DNA from: Caryophanon tenue
Lineage (GTDB): Bacteria > Bacillota > Bacilli > Bacillales_A > Planococcaceae
DNA: 64,000 nt
NCBI RefSeq assembly: GCF_001700315.1
Contig: NZ_MASJ01000001.1
Location: 310,001-374,000 of the forward strand
Direction of reading: 5' to 3'
Shown: piece by piece, positions 37,597 through 46,322 of the stretch
Layout of the letters: each line of letters starts with the position of its first letter
Position numbering within the stretch: position 1 is the first letter of the stretch
Translations under genes and position numbers: made by a program
The notes under the pieces: generated by a model
What the model saw: the letters and a program-made list of their open reading frames with translations, nothing else
Databases searched by the model: none
What the model was told of the DNA's origin: nothing

Positions 37597-38565
37597 ATGA
37601 AAAAAATAATAAGCTTTGTTGTGGTCATTATTGCACTGATCGCGATGACGATTTATGCAACAATGACGGGCAGTATTCAAGTCGATACATTGTCGTTCAT
37701 CAAGACTGTATTTGACCCAAATGATGAAACAATGCAAGTCATTCGCGATTTACGTTTCCCACGTATTATTGTGGCGATTTTTGCCGGTGCTGCGTTATCG
37801 GTTGCGGGTGTACTGTTACAAGCGATTATGCGTAACCCATTAGCGGATGCAGGGGTTATTGGTATTTCAGCAGGTTCTGCATTTGTAACGACGTTTTTAT
37901 TAACGATGTTCCCAGCTTACTTTATGTATGGACCATTATTCTCGTTTATTGGGGGAGCTATTGCTTGCTTCTTAGTCTTTTCGTTATCGTTTAAATCGGG
38001 CTTAAACCCATTAAAAATTATTTTAGTCGGTATTGCGATTGCTGCAATGTTTACCGGCTTACGTGAAGCATTTGTTACCATCTGTGGCTATATGGGTGTC
38101 ATGGTAGATGGTACGGTATCATCTAATTTATCCATGCGTACATGGAATGAAGTTGAAATTATCGTCTTTTATGGCGTTATCGGTTTAATCGTAGCGACAC
38201 TATTAGCAAAATGGTGTAATTTACTTATTTTACAAGATAAAACAGCAAAAAGCTTAGGCTTTAACGTTACGCGCGCGCGTGTGATTATTGCAGCGGTTGC
38301 CGTATTACTTGCGGGAGTAGCTACTGCGACAGTTGGCGTTATTTCATTTGTTGGATTATTAATTCCGCATATTGCCCGTCGCTTAGTCGGACATGACCAT
38401 AAAGTATTAATTCCGTTTTCTGCACTAGCAGGGGGCTTACTCATTTTAATGGCTGATACATTAGGTCGTACATTATTAGCACCACAGGAAATTCCTGCGT
38501 CAACAATTATGGCGATTATCGGCGGACCATTTTTAATTTTCTTATTGAGAAGGGAGAAAAACTAA
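37597..38565 (+). CDS. Heme/iron ABC transporter permease (FecCD/BtuC family)
   Basis: 322 residues, about nine to ten helices. Family motifs: LRFPRIIVAIFAGAALSVAG near the N terminus, MRNPLADAGVIGISAGSA, VGVISFVGLLIPHIARRLVG and the C-terminal PASTIMAIIGGPFLIFLL. It starts 3 bp after the binding-protein gene and is followed 1 bp later by the ATPase. Functions as a homodimer channel for an iron chelate or heme. Confidence 0.92.
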   Translation: MKKIISFVVVIIALIAMTIYATMTGSIQVDTLSFIKTVFDPNDETMQVIRDLRFPRIIVAIFAGAALSVAGVLLQAIMRNPLADAGVIGISAGSAFVTTFLLTMFPAYFMYGPLFSFIGGAIACFLVFSLSFKSGLNPLKIILVGIAIAAMFTGLREAFVTICGYMGVMVDGTVSSNLSMRTWNEVEIIVFYGVIGLIVATLLAKWCNLLILQDKTAKSLGFNVTRARVIIAAVAVLLAGVATATVGVISFVGLLIPHIARRLVGHDHKVLIPFSALAGGLLILMADTLGRTLLAPQEIPASTIMAIIGGPFLIFLLRREKN

Positions 38566-38566
38566 T

Positions 38567-39337
38567 ATGCACATTCACAACGTAGTTTTCTCACACGATG
38601 GCACACGTAATCAGCTAGATGGTGTTAGTGCATCGGTTCAAACAGGAAAAATTACAACGATTATTGGCCCCAATGGCTGTGGCAAGTCAACGCTGTTAAG
38701 TTTAGTGTCACGCAATAATAAGCCGGTAACAGGTACTGTTCAATTAGAACAAAAAGATGTGATTGATTATAAGCCAAAAGAATTTGCGAAAAAGCTTGCG
38801 ATTGTGTACCAACAAAATGACATTCCACCGCAAATTACAGTAGAGCAGTTAGTCAGCTACGGTCGTTTACCGCATCAAACGTTTATGAAGCGTAACGATA
38901 CAGAGGATAACGAAGCGGTAACATGGGCACTTACATGCACCAATTTATTACATAAGCGCGCCAATGACGTGTCGGCATTATCCGGTGGTGAGCGCCAGCG
39001 TGTATGGATTGCGATGGCGTTAGCACAACGTTCTGAAATTTTATGTTTAGATGAGCCGACAACCTATTTAGATATTTATTATCAAATTGAATTGTTAGAG
39101 CTGGTGAAACAATTAAATGCAGACTACGGGTTAACGATTGTGATGGTATTACATGATATTAACCAAGCGATGCAATATAGCGATGATATTATTTTAATGA
39201 AAGACGGGAAAATGGTTGCACAGGGACATCCGAAAGACGTAATCACAACGGATATGATGCAACAAGTATATGATGTGCGTGTGGCATTTACCGAAGATGC
39301 CGAAATCGGACGTTATATGATTCCATTAAGTATATAG
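38567..39337 (+). CDS. Heme/iron ABC transporter ATP-binding protein (FecE family)
   Basis: 256 residues. Walker A GPNGCGKST (about 34-42), Q-loop VYQQND, signature LSGGERQRVW, Walker B ILCLDEPTTYLD, H-loop MVLHDINQAM. The DEPTTYLD wording and the C-terminal extension are typical of iron-siderophore/heme importers. Last gene of the operon; a terminator hairpin belonging to the repeat family follows 43 bp later. Confidence 0.93.
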   Translation: MHIHNVVFSHDGTRNQLDGVSASVQTGKITTIIGPNGCGKSTLLSLVSRNNKPVTGTVQLEQKDVIDYKPKEFAKKLAIVYQQNDIPPQITVEQLVSYGRLPHQTFMKRNDTEDNEAVTWALTCTNLLHKRANDVSALSGGERQRVWIAMALAQRSEILCLDEPTTYLDIYYQIELLELVKQLNADYGLTIVMVLHDINQAMQYSDDIILMKDGKMVAQGHPKDVITTDMMQQVYDVRVAFTEDAEIGRYMIPLSI

Positions 39338-39359
39338 TGTAGGACAATAGCCGAAAAAT

Positions 39360-39535
39360 GAGATTGAGACAAAAAGAATTATCCTTCAGCAACGACAACT
39401 GCTGAAGGATATTTTTGTGCTTTTGATGCTACGCCACATAGTACCACGAGCACGCAGTGTTGTCTCAACCTGTGTTGTTTTGAACGACAACGGTGGTAAA
39501 AGCGCGATTTTTAGTCGCCATGTAAGGTACACTAG
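39360..39535 (-). repeat. Hairpin-tail repeat, copy after the heme ABC operon
   Basis: Hairpin ATCCTTCAGCA...TGCTGAAGGAT at 39381-39410, then TTTTGTGCTTTTGATGCTAC and GCCACATAG (39414-39440) shared with the 62.9 kb copy. Starts 43 bp after the ATPase stop. GATTGAGACAAAAAG precedes it and GTTGTCTCAACC follows. Confidence 0.75.
39381..39418. terminator. Terminator of the heme ABC operon
   Basis: 11-bp stem with TATTTTTGTG tail on the plus strand; A-rich on the other side. Confidence 0.9.
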
Positions 39536-39572
39536 AAAAGGACTGTATTTTGGAGAAGAAGGAGTGACATAG

Positions 39573-41033
39573 ATGGGACAGCTGATTCAATCACTCGATT
39601 TACCAGGGCTTATTTTACTCATATCGAATATGTTTTTTGTCCTAGCGGTTGTGTTCATTGAACGGAAGCACCCAAGTTCAGCATGGGCATGGATGTTTGT
39701 GTTAATTTTTGCGCCGTTTATTGGTTTTATTGGCTATTTATTATTAGGGCGTCGTTTACGCAAAAAACATTTATATCGTTTTAGTGGCGATAAATATATG
39801 GGGTTAAATCAATTAATGACGTATCAAGTAGCAGCGTTAAAGGATAATACATATGATTTTCATGATGTGGCGGCAGCTAAACATAGAGATTTAATCTATA
39901 TGCATTTAACGCATGATGAAGCGGTATTAACACAAGATAATGATGTGACACTTTACACTGACGGACATGAAAAGTTTGCACAATTACTGCGCGATATTGA
40001 ACAAGCAAAGCATCATATACATATGCAATATTATATTTTCCGACATGATGATTTAGGGCAACAAATATTACGTGCACTAGAGAAGAAAGCAAAGCAAGGT
40101 GTCGAAGTGCGCTTTTTATATGACGCCATTGGTTCAAATAAATTATTTAAACGTCATTTGCGAGCATTGCGAGAAGCGGGCGGCTTTACCGAAGTATTTT
40201 TCCCGTCCGTATTACCGCTATTTAATCCGCGCTTAAATTTCCGCAATCACCGTAAAATCGTCATTATTGATGGTACCATCAGCTATGTAGGCGGTTTTAA
40301 TGTCGGCAACGAATATTTAGGTATTGACCCGACATATGGCTATTGGCGCGACACACATAGCCGTATTGAAGGCAGTGCCACACATGAGCTACAGACACGT
40401 TTTTTAATTGATTGGAATATGGCGGCAAAACATGCGCGCGTAGCCTACGATGAAGCGTATTATCCTGCGATTCCACGTCGCGGTACAACCGCTGTACAAA
40501 TCGTTTCAAGCGGGCCAGATAGCGACTGGGATAGCATTAAAAATAGTTACATTAAAATGATTTTATCGGCGAAGAAGTACGTCTACATACAGACGCCTTA
40601 TTTTGTACCAGATGATGCGGTAATGGAGGCAATTCGTATTGCTAGTTTAACAGGTGTCGATGTTCGTATTATGATTCCGGCAGTACCAGATCATAAAATT
40701 GTATATTGGGCAACAATGAGTTATATGGACGATCTTTTACGCGCTGGTGCGAAAGTCGATTTATACGAGAAAGGCTTTATTCACGCGAAAACAGTTGTCA
40801 TTGATGATGAGGTCGCAACATGTGGCACAACAAATTTTGATGTGCGTAGTTTTTCGTTAAATTTTGAGGTAAATGCCTTTTTCTTAAGTGGCGAGAAAGC
40901 ATACGAAATGCGTAAAATTTATGAGCGTGATTTAGGGCATAGTCGTGCGTTAACATTAGCGGATTATGAAAACCGCTCACTAAAGAAACGTTTCCAAGAA
41001 TCAATTGCGCGATTAATTTCACCAATTTTATAG
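39573..41033 (+). CDS. cls: Cardiolipin synthase
   Basis: Makes cardiolipin from two phosphatidylglycerols at the membrane. 486 residues: two N-terminal helices (LILLISNMFFVLAVVFIE and SAWAWMFVLIFAPFIGFIGY), then two phospholipase D catalytic motifs: HRKIVIIDGTISYVGGFNVG (about residues 223-242) and HAKTVVIDDEVATCGTTNFD (about 403-422). Length is standard. AAGGAGTG before the ATG. Monocistronic, between two terminators. Confidence 0.94.
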   Translation: MGQLIQSLDLPGLILLISNMFFVLAVVFIERKHPSSAWAWMFVLIFAPFIGFIGYLLLGRRLRKKHLYRFSGDKYMGLNQLMTYQVAALKDNTYDFHDVAAAKHRDLIYMHLTHDEAVLTQDNDVTLYTDGHEKFAQLLRDIEQAKHHIHMQYYIFRHDDLGQQILRALEKKAKQGVEVRFLYDAIGSNKLFKRHLRALREAGGFTEVFFPSVLPLFNPRLNFRNHRKIVIIDGTISYVGGFNVGNEYLGIDPTYGYWRDTHSRIEGSATHELQTRFLIDWNMAAKHARVAYDEAYYPAIPRRGTTAVQIVSSGPDSDWDSIKNSYIKMILSAKKYVYIQTPYFVPDDAVMEAIRIASLTGVDVRIMIPAVPDHKIVYWATMSYMDDLLRAGAKVDLYEKGFIHAKTVVIDDEVATCGTTNFDVRSFSLNFEVNAFFLSGEKAYEMRKIYERDLGHSRALTLADYENRSLKKRFQESIARLISPIL

Positions 41034-41039
41034 CATATA

Positions 41040-41083
41040 AAAAGCTGCTAGCTCATCTATTTGCGTGAGTAGCAGCTTTTTAG
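41040..41083 (+). terminator. Terminator of cls
   Basis: AAAAGCTGCT...AGCAGCTTTTT with an inner CTCA/TGAG pairing. Confidence 0.88.
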
Positions 41084-41590
41084 TGCATCGGTTCGGATTG
41101 TAGTTGAATCATTTTTTTCCTACTTTCAAAAACTTGCATTTGGTGTTGCTTGTTTGTACATTTGTTTGTTGCTTAGGGTAGTGCTTGAACTTATTTTTTG
41201 TGAAACGGCTAAATGTTTGGATGAAAGATAATCGTTCTTCATAGCACGTTCAACATATAAAGCAAAGTCTCGTCATTCTTTATCATATTAAAAGTAATAT
41301 GAATTTTGTGAGTTTGAATGCGGTAACAAACTGCATTACCAGTGTAAACTATATGAAGTTGTAAATCCTCCGATGCACAAATGAACGAGTGTTTATACGT
41401 GAAAGAGCTGGTCGTTCGATTACGTTTAACCCAACTGAGAGATTTTCATCTCTACACTTTGAAGTATACAGTAGTCAGAATTTTTTGTCAACTGAAATAA
41501 ATAGAAAATTTAAAAGCGATACACTTTCTTAAAAAGTCATGTTACAATAATAAAAAGTTTTGTTGATTTTACTTAAGGGGGCGAGCTGTT
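41084..41590. other. 507-bp gene-free stretch
   Basis: No ORF above noise on either strand. TTGCATTTGGTG at 41132-41143 also occurs in the repeat tail at 62960-62971, so this may hold a decayed copy. GAGAGATTTTCATCTCT (41438-41454) is a small hairpin. A promoter for the next gene is likely near TACAAT (41543-41548) but no clear -35 was seen. Confidence 0.45.
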
Positions 41591-41803
41591 ATGATGACCG
41601 CGAGTAAATATTCATTTGAACAATTAGCCGCAAGCTATATTGAGTGCTTGCAACGCGTTGGCAATAATGATGCTTGTTGCGAAGAGTTATTAGCGACACT
41701 ACATTGGCCGACAGATGAACGTGAGTACGCATATGCACCAATCGATACAGGCTTTGAATCCTTTGATATCGATTTCAATTTAACATTTTATCAACAACTT
41801 TAA
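41591..41803 (+). CDS. Hypothetical 70-residue acidic protein
   Basis: Not recognised. An acidic, aromatic-rich small soluble protein (ends FESFDIDFNLTFYQQL) with two adjacent Cys (NNDACCEELL). AAGGGGGCG lies about 9 bp before ATG 41591, and the TPR protein gene starts 20 bp after the stop, so the two likely form an operon. Coding is supported by the ribosome site and spacing only. Confidence 0.6.
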   Translation: MMTASKYSFEQLAASYIECLQRVGNNDACCEELLATLHWPTDEREYAYAPIDTGFESFDIDFNLTFYQQL

Positions 41804-41822
41804 CATGTAAAAGGATGGATAG

Positions 41823-42515
41823 ATGATGAATCAAGTAGAACAATATTTTTTTAATGGCCAATTTCGTGCTTGCTATGCCGAAATTTTAACACAGCCAGAG
41901 ACAGCGCATAGCGAAAAATACAAACAATTACTTGAGGATTATGATATCCACCTTTTGCCTACATATACAAAAGGTCATCATACAGTTGAACGCGCAGACG
42001 AAACATATCCGCAAATGGATGAATATGCACGTTTAAAAGAGCTTCACGACGAACAACAGTTTCAACAACAAATTGCAGCACTCGAAAAAGCTGCAAGCGA
42101 AGGGACAGCAGAAGAAAAAGCAGCCTCTTTCTTTACACAAGGTATGCTGTTTTTAAATGCGCATCATTACAATGAAAGTGCGCATTGCTTTATGCAAGCG
42201 GTCAAACATGAGCCGTCTAATGCTGTGTATTGGGGCATTGCCGGGCAGACGATGAGTCGCTTCGGTTGGACGCCATTTGAATCGTTAGCATATATCGAAT
42301 CTGCTATTGCACTAGACGCGCATAATGCACGTTGGCACTGGAACCATTCACTAGTGCTATTACAACTTTATAAAGACTTACAACAAGAAGCCTTTTTAGA
42401 GAATGCTTTAATCGCACTGGATACGGCACAACAAGTATGCCGTGAAGACCAGACATCGCTGCGTAGTGCTTTACTAAACACAGTTGAGACAACACGTGAG
42501 TACATTTTTGCGTAA
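41823..42515 (+). CDS. Hypothetical TPR-like protein
   Basis: 230 residues, all helical in appearance. The C-terminal half has tetratricopeptide-like units: FFTQGMLFLNAHHYNESAHC, FMQAVKHEPSNAVYWGIAGQ and a following AIALDAHNARWHWNHSLVLL. No enzyme motif or signal peptide. AAAGGA at 7 bp before ATG 41823. Probably a protein-interaction scaffold; partner unknown, perhaps the 70-residue product encoded just upstream. Confidence 0.72.
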   Translation: MMNQVEQYFFNGQFRACYAEILTQPETAHSEKYKQLLEDYDIHLLPTYTKGHHTVERADETYPQMDEYARLKELHDEQQFQQQIAALEKAASEGTAEEKAASFFTQGMLFLNAHHYNESAHCFMQAVKHEPSNAVYWGIAGQTMSRFGWTPFESLAYIESAIALDAHNARWHWNHSLVLLQLYKDLQQEAFLENALIALDTAQQVCREDQTSLRSALLNTVETTREYIFA

Positions 42516-42536
42516 AACAACAAAAGAACGGACAAT

Positions 42537-42583
42537 AAAAAGTGGTAGAAGAAACGATAATGTTTCTTCTACCACTTTTTTAT
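42537..42583. terminator. Terminator with 19-bp perfect stem
   Basis: AAAAAGTGGTAGAAGAAAC gataat and its exact complement, then T. The arm repeats that of the terminator at 10008-10053, 32 kb away. Confidence 0.93.
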
Positions 42584-42646
42584 TTTCTGAACGAACGTCC
42601 CCGTGATATGATAGGCAAGTGAATGAATAAAGAAGGAAGTGTCAAC

Positions 42647-43210
42647 ATGTCAAGTGCACAACAAGTAGTTAATAAAATGATTGAAGCAACATTGTTTCAA
42701 TTAACGGCACAAGTAAATGTCGAGCAATTTGAACAAGTAATTCAACAAAACCTTGCTGCCAAAGAACAAGCAACGACATCAACAACGCAATTTTACGATG
42801 CGTTAATGTTAAATATTGTGTATTTCTTTGAAAATAAAAAAAGCTGGCAAGTACTTGTGGAGAGCATGTTTACAGGCAAAGAAGTTTTAGCAGTTGAATC
42901 GTTTGAGCAGGAAATGTTAACGCAACAAATGATGATTCGTCAAGATTTAGACGAGAAGCAACAAGCGTATACGGAGCAGTTTCATCCGCAATATAAAAAT
43001 CCTGAATTTACGCGTGAGTCGATTTGTTATGAATATGCATTTGAATCATTAGCGCACTCATTACGTACCGATTTTACCACACAGTTTATTCGTAAATTTG
43101 CAAATTCACCCGTGTTATTAGAGGTTGATGTAGCAGAAACAATTCGTGTGATGGACGGGACAATTGAATATCATGTCAGCAATATCGTCAACAATATGAA
43201 TTTCGCTTAA
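42647..43210 (+). CDS. Hypothetical protein, 187 residues
   Basis: Not recognised. Mostly helical, Gln-rich and acidic, no signal peptide or membrane helix (starts MSSAQQVVNKMIEATLFQLT; ends YHVSNIVNNMNFA). ATG 42647 has AGAAGGAAG upstream; the frame begins 24 bp earlier without a site. Monocistronic, between the 42.5 kb terminator and the esterase-like gene. Confidence 0.65.
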   Translation: MSSAQQVVNKMIEATLFQLTAQVNVEQFEQVIQQNLAAKEQATTSTTQFYDALMLNIVYFFENKKSWQVLVESMFTGKEVLAVESFEQEMLTQQMMIRQDLDEKQQAYTEQFHPQYKNPEFTRESICYEYAFESLAHSLRTDFTTQFIRKFANSPVLLEVDVAETIRVMDGTIEYHVSNIVNNMNFA

Positions 43211-43308
43211 AATCGCGCGTATCAGCTCTTGAAAACAGAGGTGATACGTTTTTATGCGTATAAATATGCTAAAATAGCAGTAATCTGTTGTAGAAGGGAA
43301 AGAACTTT

Positions 43309-43944
43309 ATGAAATCACCATACGATTTTAAACATATCGCACCAACATATGCGAACGAAAAACAACCAGCAATCTTTTTATTACACGGCATGGGCAGTAA
43401 CGAGGATGATTTATTCCAGTTAACGACAGCCATTGATGGCGCATGCCATATTTTTAGCTTACGTGGACCGATTGAAGCAAGACCAGGCTATGCATTTTAT
43501 GTCGAGCAAGAAGGCGAGCCAGTACGCCAAATTTTTGACCAAGTTGTCATGCACACGCAAAACTTTATTTTTGAAGCGATTCAAGAATATGATTTAGATT
43601 TAGAGCGTATTTACATTATGGGCTTCAACCAAGGCGCAGTGATTGCACAAACATTAGCAGTAACAATGGGTAGCGTACTTGCAGGCGTTATCGCATTAAG
43701 TGGCTTTTTACCGAAGTTTGTTATTGATGAATATGCAAAAACAGACGCAGCACGTACAAAAGTATTTATGTCACACGGTACATACGATTATGTCGTGCCG
43801 TTTGAATGGGCAGAAAAATCACGTGAAGTATTAGAAGAACGTGGTGCGACTGTGACATTTAAAGCGTATGAAGATGGACACGGTGTAAATCCACAAAATG
43901 TCGCGGATTTAGCGGAGTTTTTAAAAGCACAATTACTGAATTAG
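43309..43944 (+). CDS. Phospholipase/carboxylesterase-family protein with Asn at the nucleophile position
   Basis: Alpha/beta-hydrolase of 211 residues. Family motifs: LLHGMGSNEDDLFQL (oxyanion region, about 25-39), SLRGPIEARPGYAFY, IALSGFLPKFV, acid Asp in HGTYDYVVP and His in YEDGHGVNP. The nucleophile elbow reads GFNQGA (codons GGC TTC AAC CAA GGC GCA, about residue 106) where active relatives have GFSQGA. It may be a pseudo-enzyme or use different chemistry. The following lipoprotein gene is 16 bp downstream. Confidence 0.82.
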   Translation: MKSPYDFKHIAPTYANEKQPAIFLLHGMGSNEDDLFQLTTAIDGACHIFSLRGPIEARPGYAFYVEQEGEPVRQIFDQVVMHTQNFIFEAIQEYDLDLERIYIMGFNQGAVIAQTLAVTMGSVLAGVIALSGFLPKFVIDEYAKTDAARTKVFMSHGTYDYVVPFEWAEKSREVLEERGATVTFKAYEDGHGVNPQNVADLAEFLKAQLLN

Positions 43945-43960
43945 TAAAGGGGCGAGTTGT

Positions 43961-44491
43961 ATGAAAAGATGGCTAGGGGTTACGGTATTAAGTAGTTTAT
44001 TGTTAGCAGGCTGTGGTGAAGCAGAGCAAGCATTACAAAGCGTGTATACAGCAAATGATGCATATGAACATACAATGGAGCAAGTCGTTGTGACGATGGA
44101 CCATTATGAGGTGCAGCGTATAAACGAGCCGACAGACGAACAACAAGCACTCAATATCGCAGCAGGAAGCTATATCGTTGAAGCGGCGTTACATGTGACC
44201 AATACAGGCAACACAGCGGTGTATTATACACCTGATGTTTTCCTGCAAATTGGCGACAAGCAGTTTGTAAATGAAACAGCACGCTTAGTTGGCGAAGGGA
44301 GTAACCAGTCTGTGGAAATTCTTTCTGAGCAAGACAAAAGTTTTGTTGTAAGCTTTCTTATTCCAGCTGCTGTATATGAAGACGCAGAGCAGGCAATGAT
44401 GCAAATTCCTGTACCGTATACACAGCCACATACAACGTCGTCCGGTGACGCACTTGGTGACAATGGTTTTTGGGAAATTGCATTAAAATAG
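43961..44491 (+). CDS. Hypothetical lipoprotein
   Basis: 176 residues. Signal MKRWLGVTVLSSLLLAGCGE with lipobox LAGC gives a membrane-anchored exported protein. The mature part has beta-rich stretches (IVEAALHVTNTGNTAVYYTP, FLQIGDKQF) resembling DUF4352-type immunoglobulin-like domains. AAAGGGGCG lies upstream of ATG 43961. It follows the esterase-like gene in one likely transcript. Function unknown. Confidence 0.75.
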   Translation: MKRWLGVTVLSSLLLAGCGEAEQALQSVYTANDAYEHTMEQVVVTMDHYEVQRINEPTDEQQALNIAAGSYIVEAALHVTNTGNTAVYYTPDVFLQIGDKQFVNETARLVGEGSNQSVEILSEQDKSFVVSFLIPAAVYEDAEQAMMQIPVPYTQPHTTSSGDALGDNGFWEIALK

Positions 44492-44622
44492 CAGGAATTG
44501 ACGCGATTTTGTAGCGAGAAATCACGCTTGCGACAAAACTTGCTGAAACCTAAAATTATGTTACACAAAAGTTCAATGATTATGCTAAAATGAAAGTGCA
44601 TACATACAAGGAGGGTTATTTC

Positions 44623-44844
44623 ATGGCAAAGAAAATTAACATGGGTAAAATTACTGAATCACGCGTTGAAGAGGGGTTAGCAATTCGTGACCGTTTAGTA
44701 ATCGAGTTACTTGTGCACGTATTAGATGAGCAATTAGTTGTAGAGCGCCACATTTTACAAGAACGTTTAAACAACTTAGTTGATTTATCTTCTTATGATG
44801 AAGAGTTAAAAGATACAGTTCGTGCATTAATTATGAAACTGTAA
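44623..44844 (+). CDS. Hypothetical 73-residue helical protein
   Basis: Not recognised; small, charged and all-helical (INMGKITESRVEEGLAIRDR, then LVHVLDEQLVVERHILQERL). AAGGAGGG lies 7 bp before ATG 44623. A clean bidirectional terminator follows. Size and site support a real gene. Confidence 0.7.
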   Translation: MAKKINMGKITESRVEEGLAIRDRLVIELLVHVLDEQLVVERHILQERLNNLVDLSSYDEELKDTVRALIMKL

Positions 44845-44859
44845 TTGTATACAGCATAT

Positions 44860-44896
44860 AAAAAAGGAGGTTGCTTACACGCAGCCTCCTTTTTTG
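44860..44896. terminator. Bidirectional terminator
   Basis: AAAAAAGGAGGTTGC ttacac GCAGCCTCCTTTTTT between convergent genes. Confidence 0.92.
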
Positions 44897-44898
44897 TA

Positions 44899-45927
44899 TT
44901 AACGAAATAGCATATAAAGCCCAATAAAAGCGACTGTATAGAGTGCTAAAAATGCACTATGCCACTTTACATACATTTGCAGCATGCCAATATATTCTCG
45001 TGTAAAGGCATTTGGCACATAGTAAAAGGTTGTTTTTGCTGCAACACCCTTTGCCTGTAAGCCGACTTTCCGTGTGTAAATACTAGCGCGAAGTACGTGG
45101 AAGTCATTTGTGACAACAGCGCCGAAACCATTTGCTGTGCCAAGCTTGTCGTGAATGATTTTTTTCGAAAACACTAAGTTTTCATAGGTCGTTGTCGATT
45201 GGTCTTCGACGATAACTTGATCATCACGTAGTCCGTGTTGTTCAAGCATATATTGTTTCATTGCTACCGCTTCAGCAACAAGTTCGTCATGCCCTTGTCC
45301 ACCAGATGTAATGAGTAGCGGTTGTTCATTATAGCTTTTAAACAGCTTTACAGCGCGGTCTAAGCGACTTGCTAATAACGGTGGTACCTTGTCTCCGATT
45401 AAGCCAGAACCAAGCACAATAATGTATTGAGGCTTTTTAAAGAGTGGTGTCGCATTGTATAGGACAGCATAGAGCGCGAGCGTAAAGAAAAACCATAAAA
45501 AATAGCACAGTAAGCCCATGATATACACATAAAGGAACGAGCTTGTAAGTGATACCCCTTGTAACGAGGCAACAAAGAAATAAACGGAGTAGCCAAGTAT
45601 AAATAGTAACGCTACTGCAATGACGGCACTAAATAAATTACGAATGCGGCGACCCTCTTTTTGCATTAATGTTTTATTGTTTGCGAAGAGTAACACACTA
45701 ATTGCTAAAAGCGTGCCAGGAATTGAAATTGCAACAAATACAAGATAGACGTTATTAATCGTATAATAATCTTCCACTTGATATGTGGCTAACCCGAGCT
45801 GATACGTGAAGTAATAAAGCGCTACTAGAAAGAGTACAACGCCAAATAACATCACTGTAAACATACGCCGTGGCTCTTTTATATAAAAAACACAAAATAA
45901 TAGAATGAAAAATAATAAAAATGACAT
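44899..45927 (-). CDS. Membrane YdcF/DUF218 (SanA-ElyC-like) protein
   Basis: 342 residues: four to five N-terminal helices (to about residue 160), a DUF218 domain (about 165-310) with IVLGSGLIGDKVPPLLASRL, ITSGGQGHDELVAEA, VEDQSTTTYENLVFSKKI and VVTNDFHVLRA, then a final helix. This family is tied to envelope and lipid-carrier functions in other bacteria, but the reaction is not known. The transcript probably begins after the terminator at 45958-45998. Confidence 0.85.
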   Translation of the reverse strand: MSFLLFFILLFCVFYIKEPRRMFTVMLFGVVLFLVALYYFTYQLGLATYQVEDYYTINNVYLVFVAISIPGTLLAISVLLFANNKTLMQKEGRRIRNLFSAVIAVALLFILGYSVYFFVASLQGVSLTSSFLYVYIMGLLCYFLWFFFTLALYAVLYNATPLFKKPQYIIVLGSGLIGDKVPPLLASRLDRAVKLFKSYNEQPLLITSGGQGHDELVAEAVAMKQYMLEQHGLRDDQVIVEDQSTTTYENLVFSKKIIHDKLGTANGFGAVVTNDFHVLRASIYTRKVGLQAKGVAAKTTFYYVPNAFTREYIGMLQMYVKWHSAFLALYTVAFIGLYMLFR

Positions 45928-45955
45928 TGTGTGCTCCTTTCAAGAGAGATACGCA

Positions 45956-46000
45956 AATAAAAAGAGCTGCCTGAGAATAAATATCTGAGGTAGCTCTCCT
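45956..46000 (-). terminator. Terminator of the 101-residue protein gene
   Basis: AGAGCTGCCTGAGA and TATCTGAGGTAGCTCT pair with one bulge; the minus-strand side ends CTTTTTATTTG. Confidence 0.8.
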
Positions 46001-46016
46001 TTTAAGTATATATAGC

Positions 46017-46322
46017 TTATTTTTTCGCCATATATTCAGCCATTGCTTTTTGTACAAATTCGGTCATTGTTGAGAATGTCGAATTGTTATCAATAAAAGC
46101 ATCTGCTTCTTCTGTACGTTGACCTTGAACAAACGCTAATAAGTCTTGTACAGAAAATCCACTTTTTGTAATGAATTCTTCAATCGATTGAAAATCCGTG
46201 AACTTTTGGAAAAACTCATTGTTTAAAATCTCTTGAACCGGTAAACTTTTCAGTGCATCGCTGTTTAATAAGTCGCTGATGTTTTGTACATCACCAAGGT
46301 TTTTGAATAAGTCATTTAGCAT
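46017..46322 (-). CDS. Hypothetical 101-residue protein
   Basis: Not recognised. Acidic, helical, Phe-rich (MLNDLFKNLGDVQNISDLLN; later FQKFTDFQSIEEFITKSGF). Start ATG 46322 has AAAGGAG 9 bp upstream; ATG 46331 directly abuts that site and is unlikely. Own terminator downstream. Confidence 0.68.
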   Translation of the reverse strand: MLNDLFKNLGDVQNISDLLNSDALKSLPVQEILNNEFFQKFTDFQSIEEFITKSGFSVQDLLAFVQGQRTEEADAFIDNNSTFSTMTEFVQKAMAEYMAKK

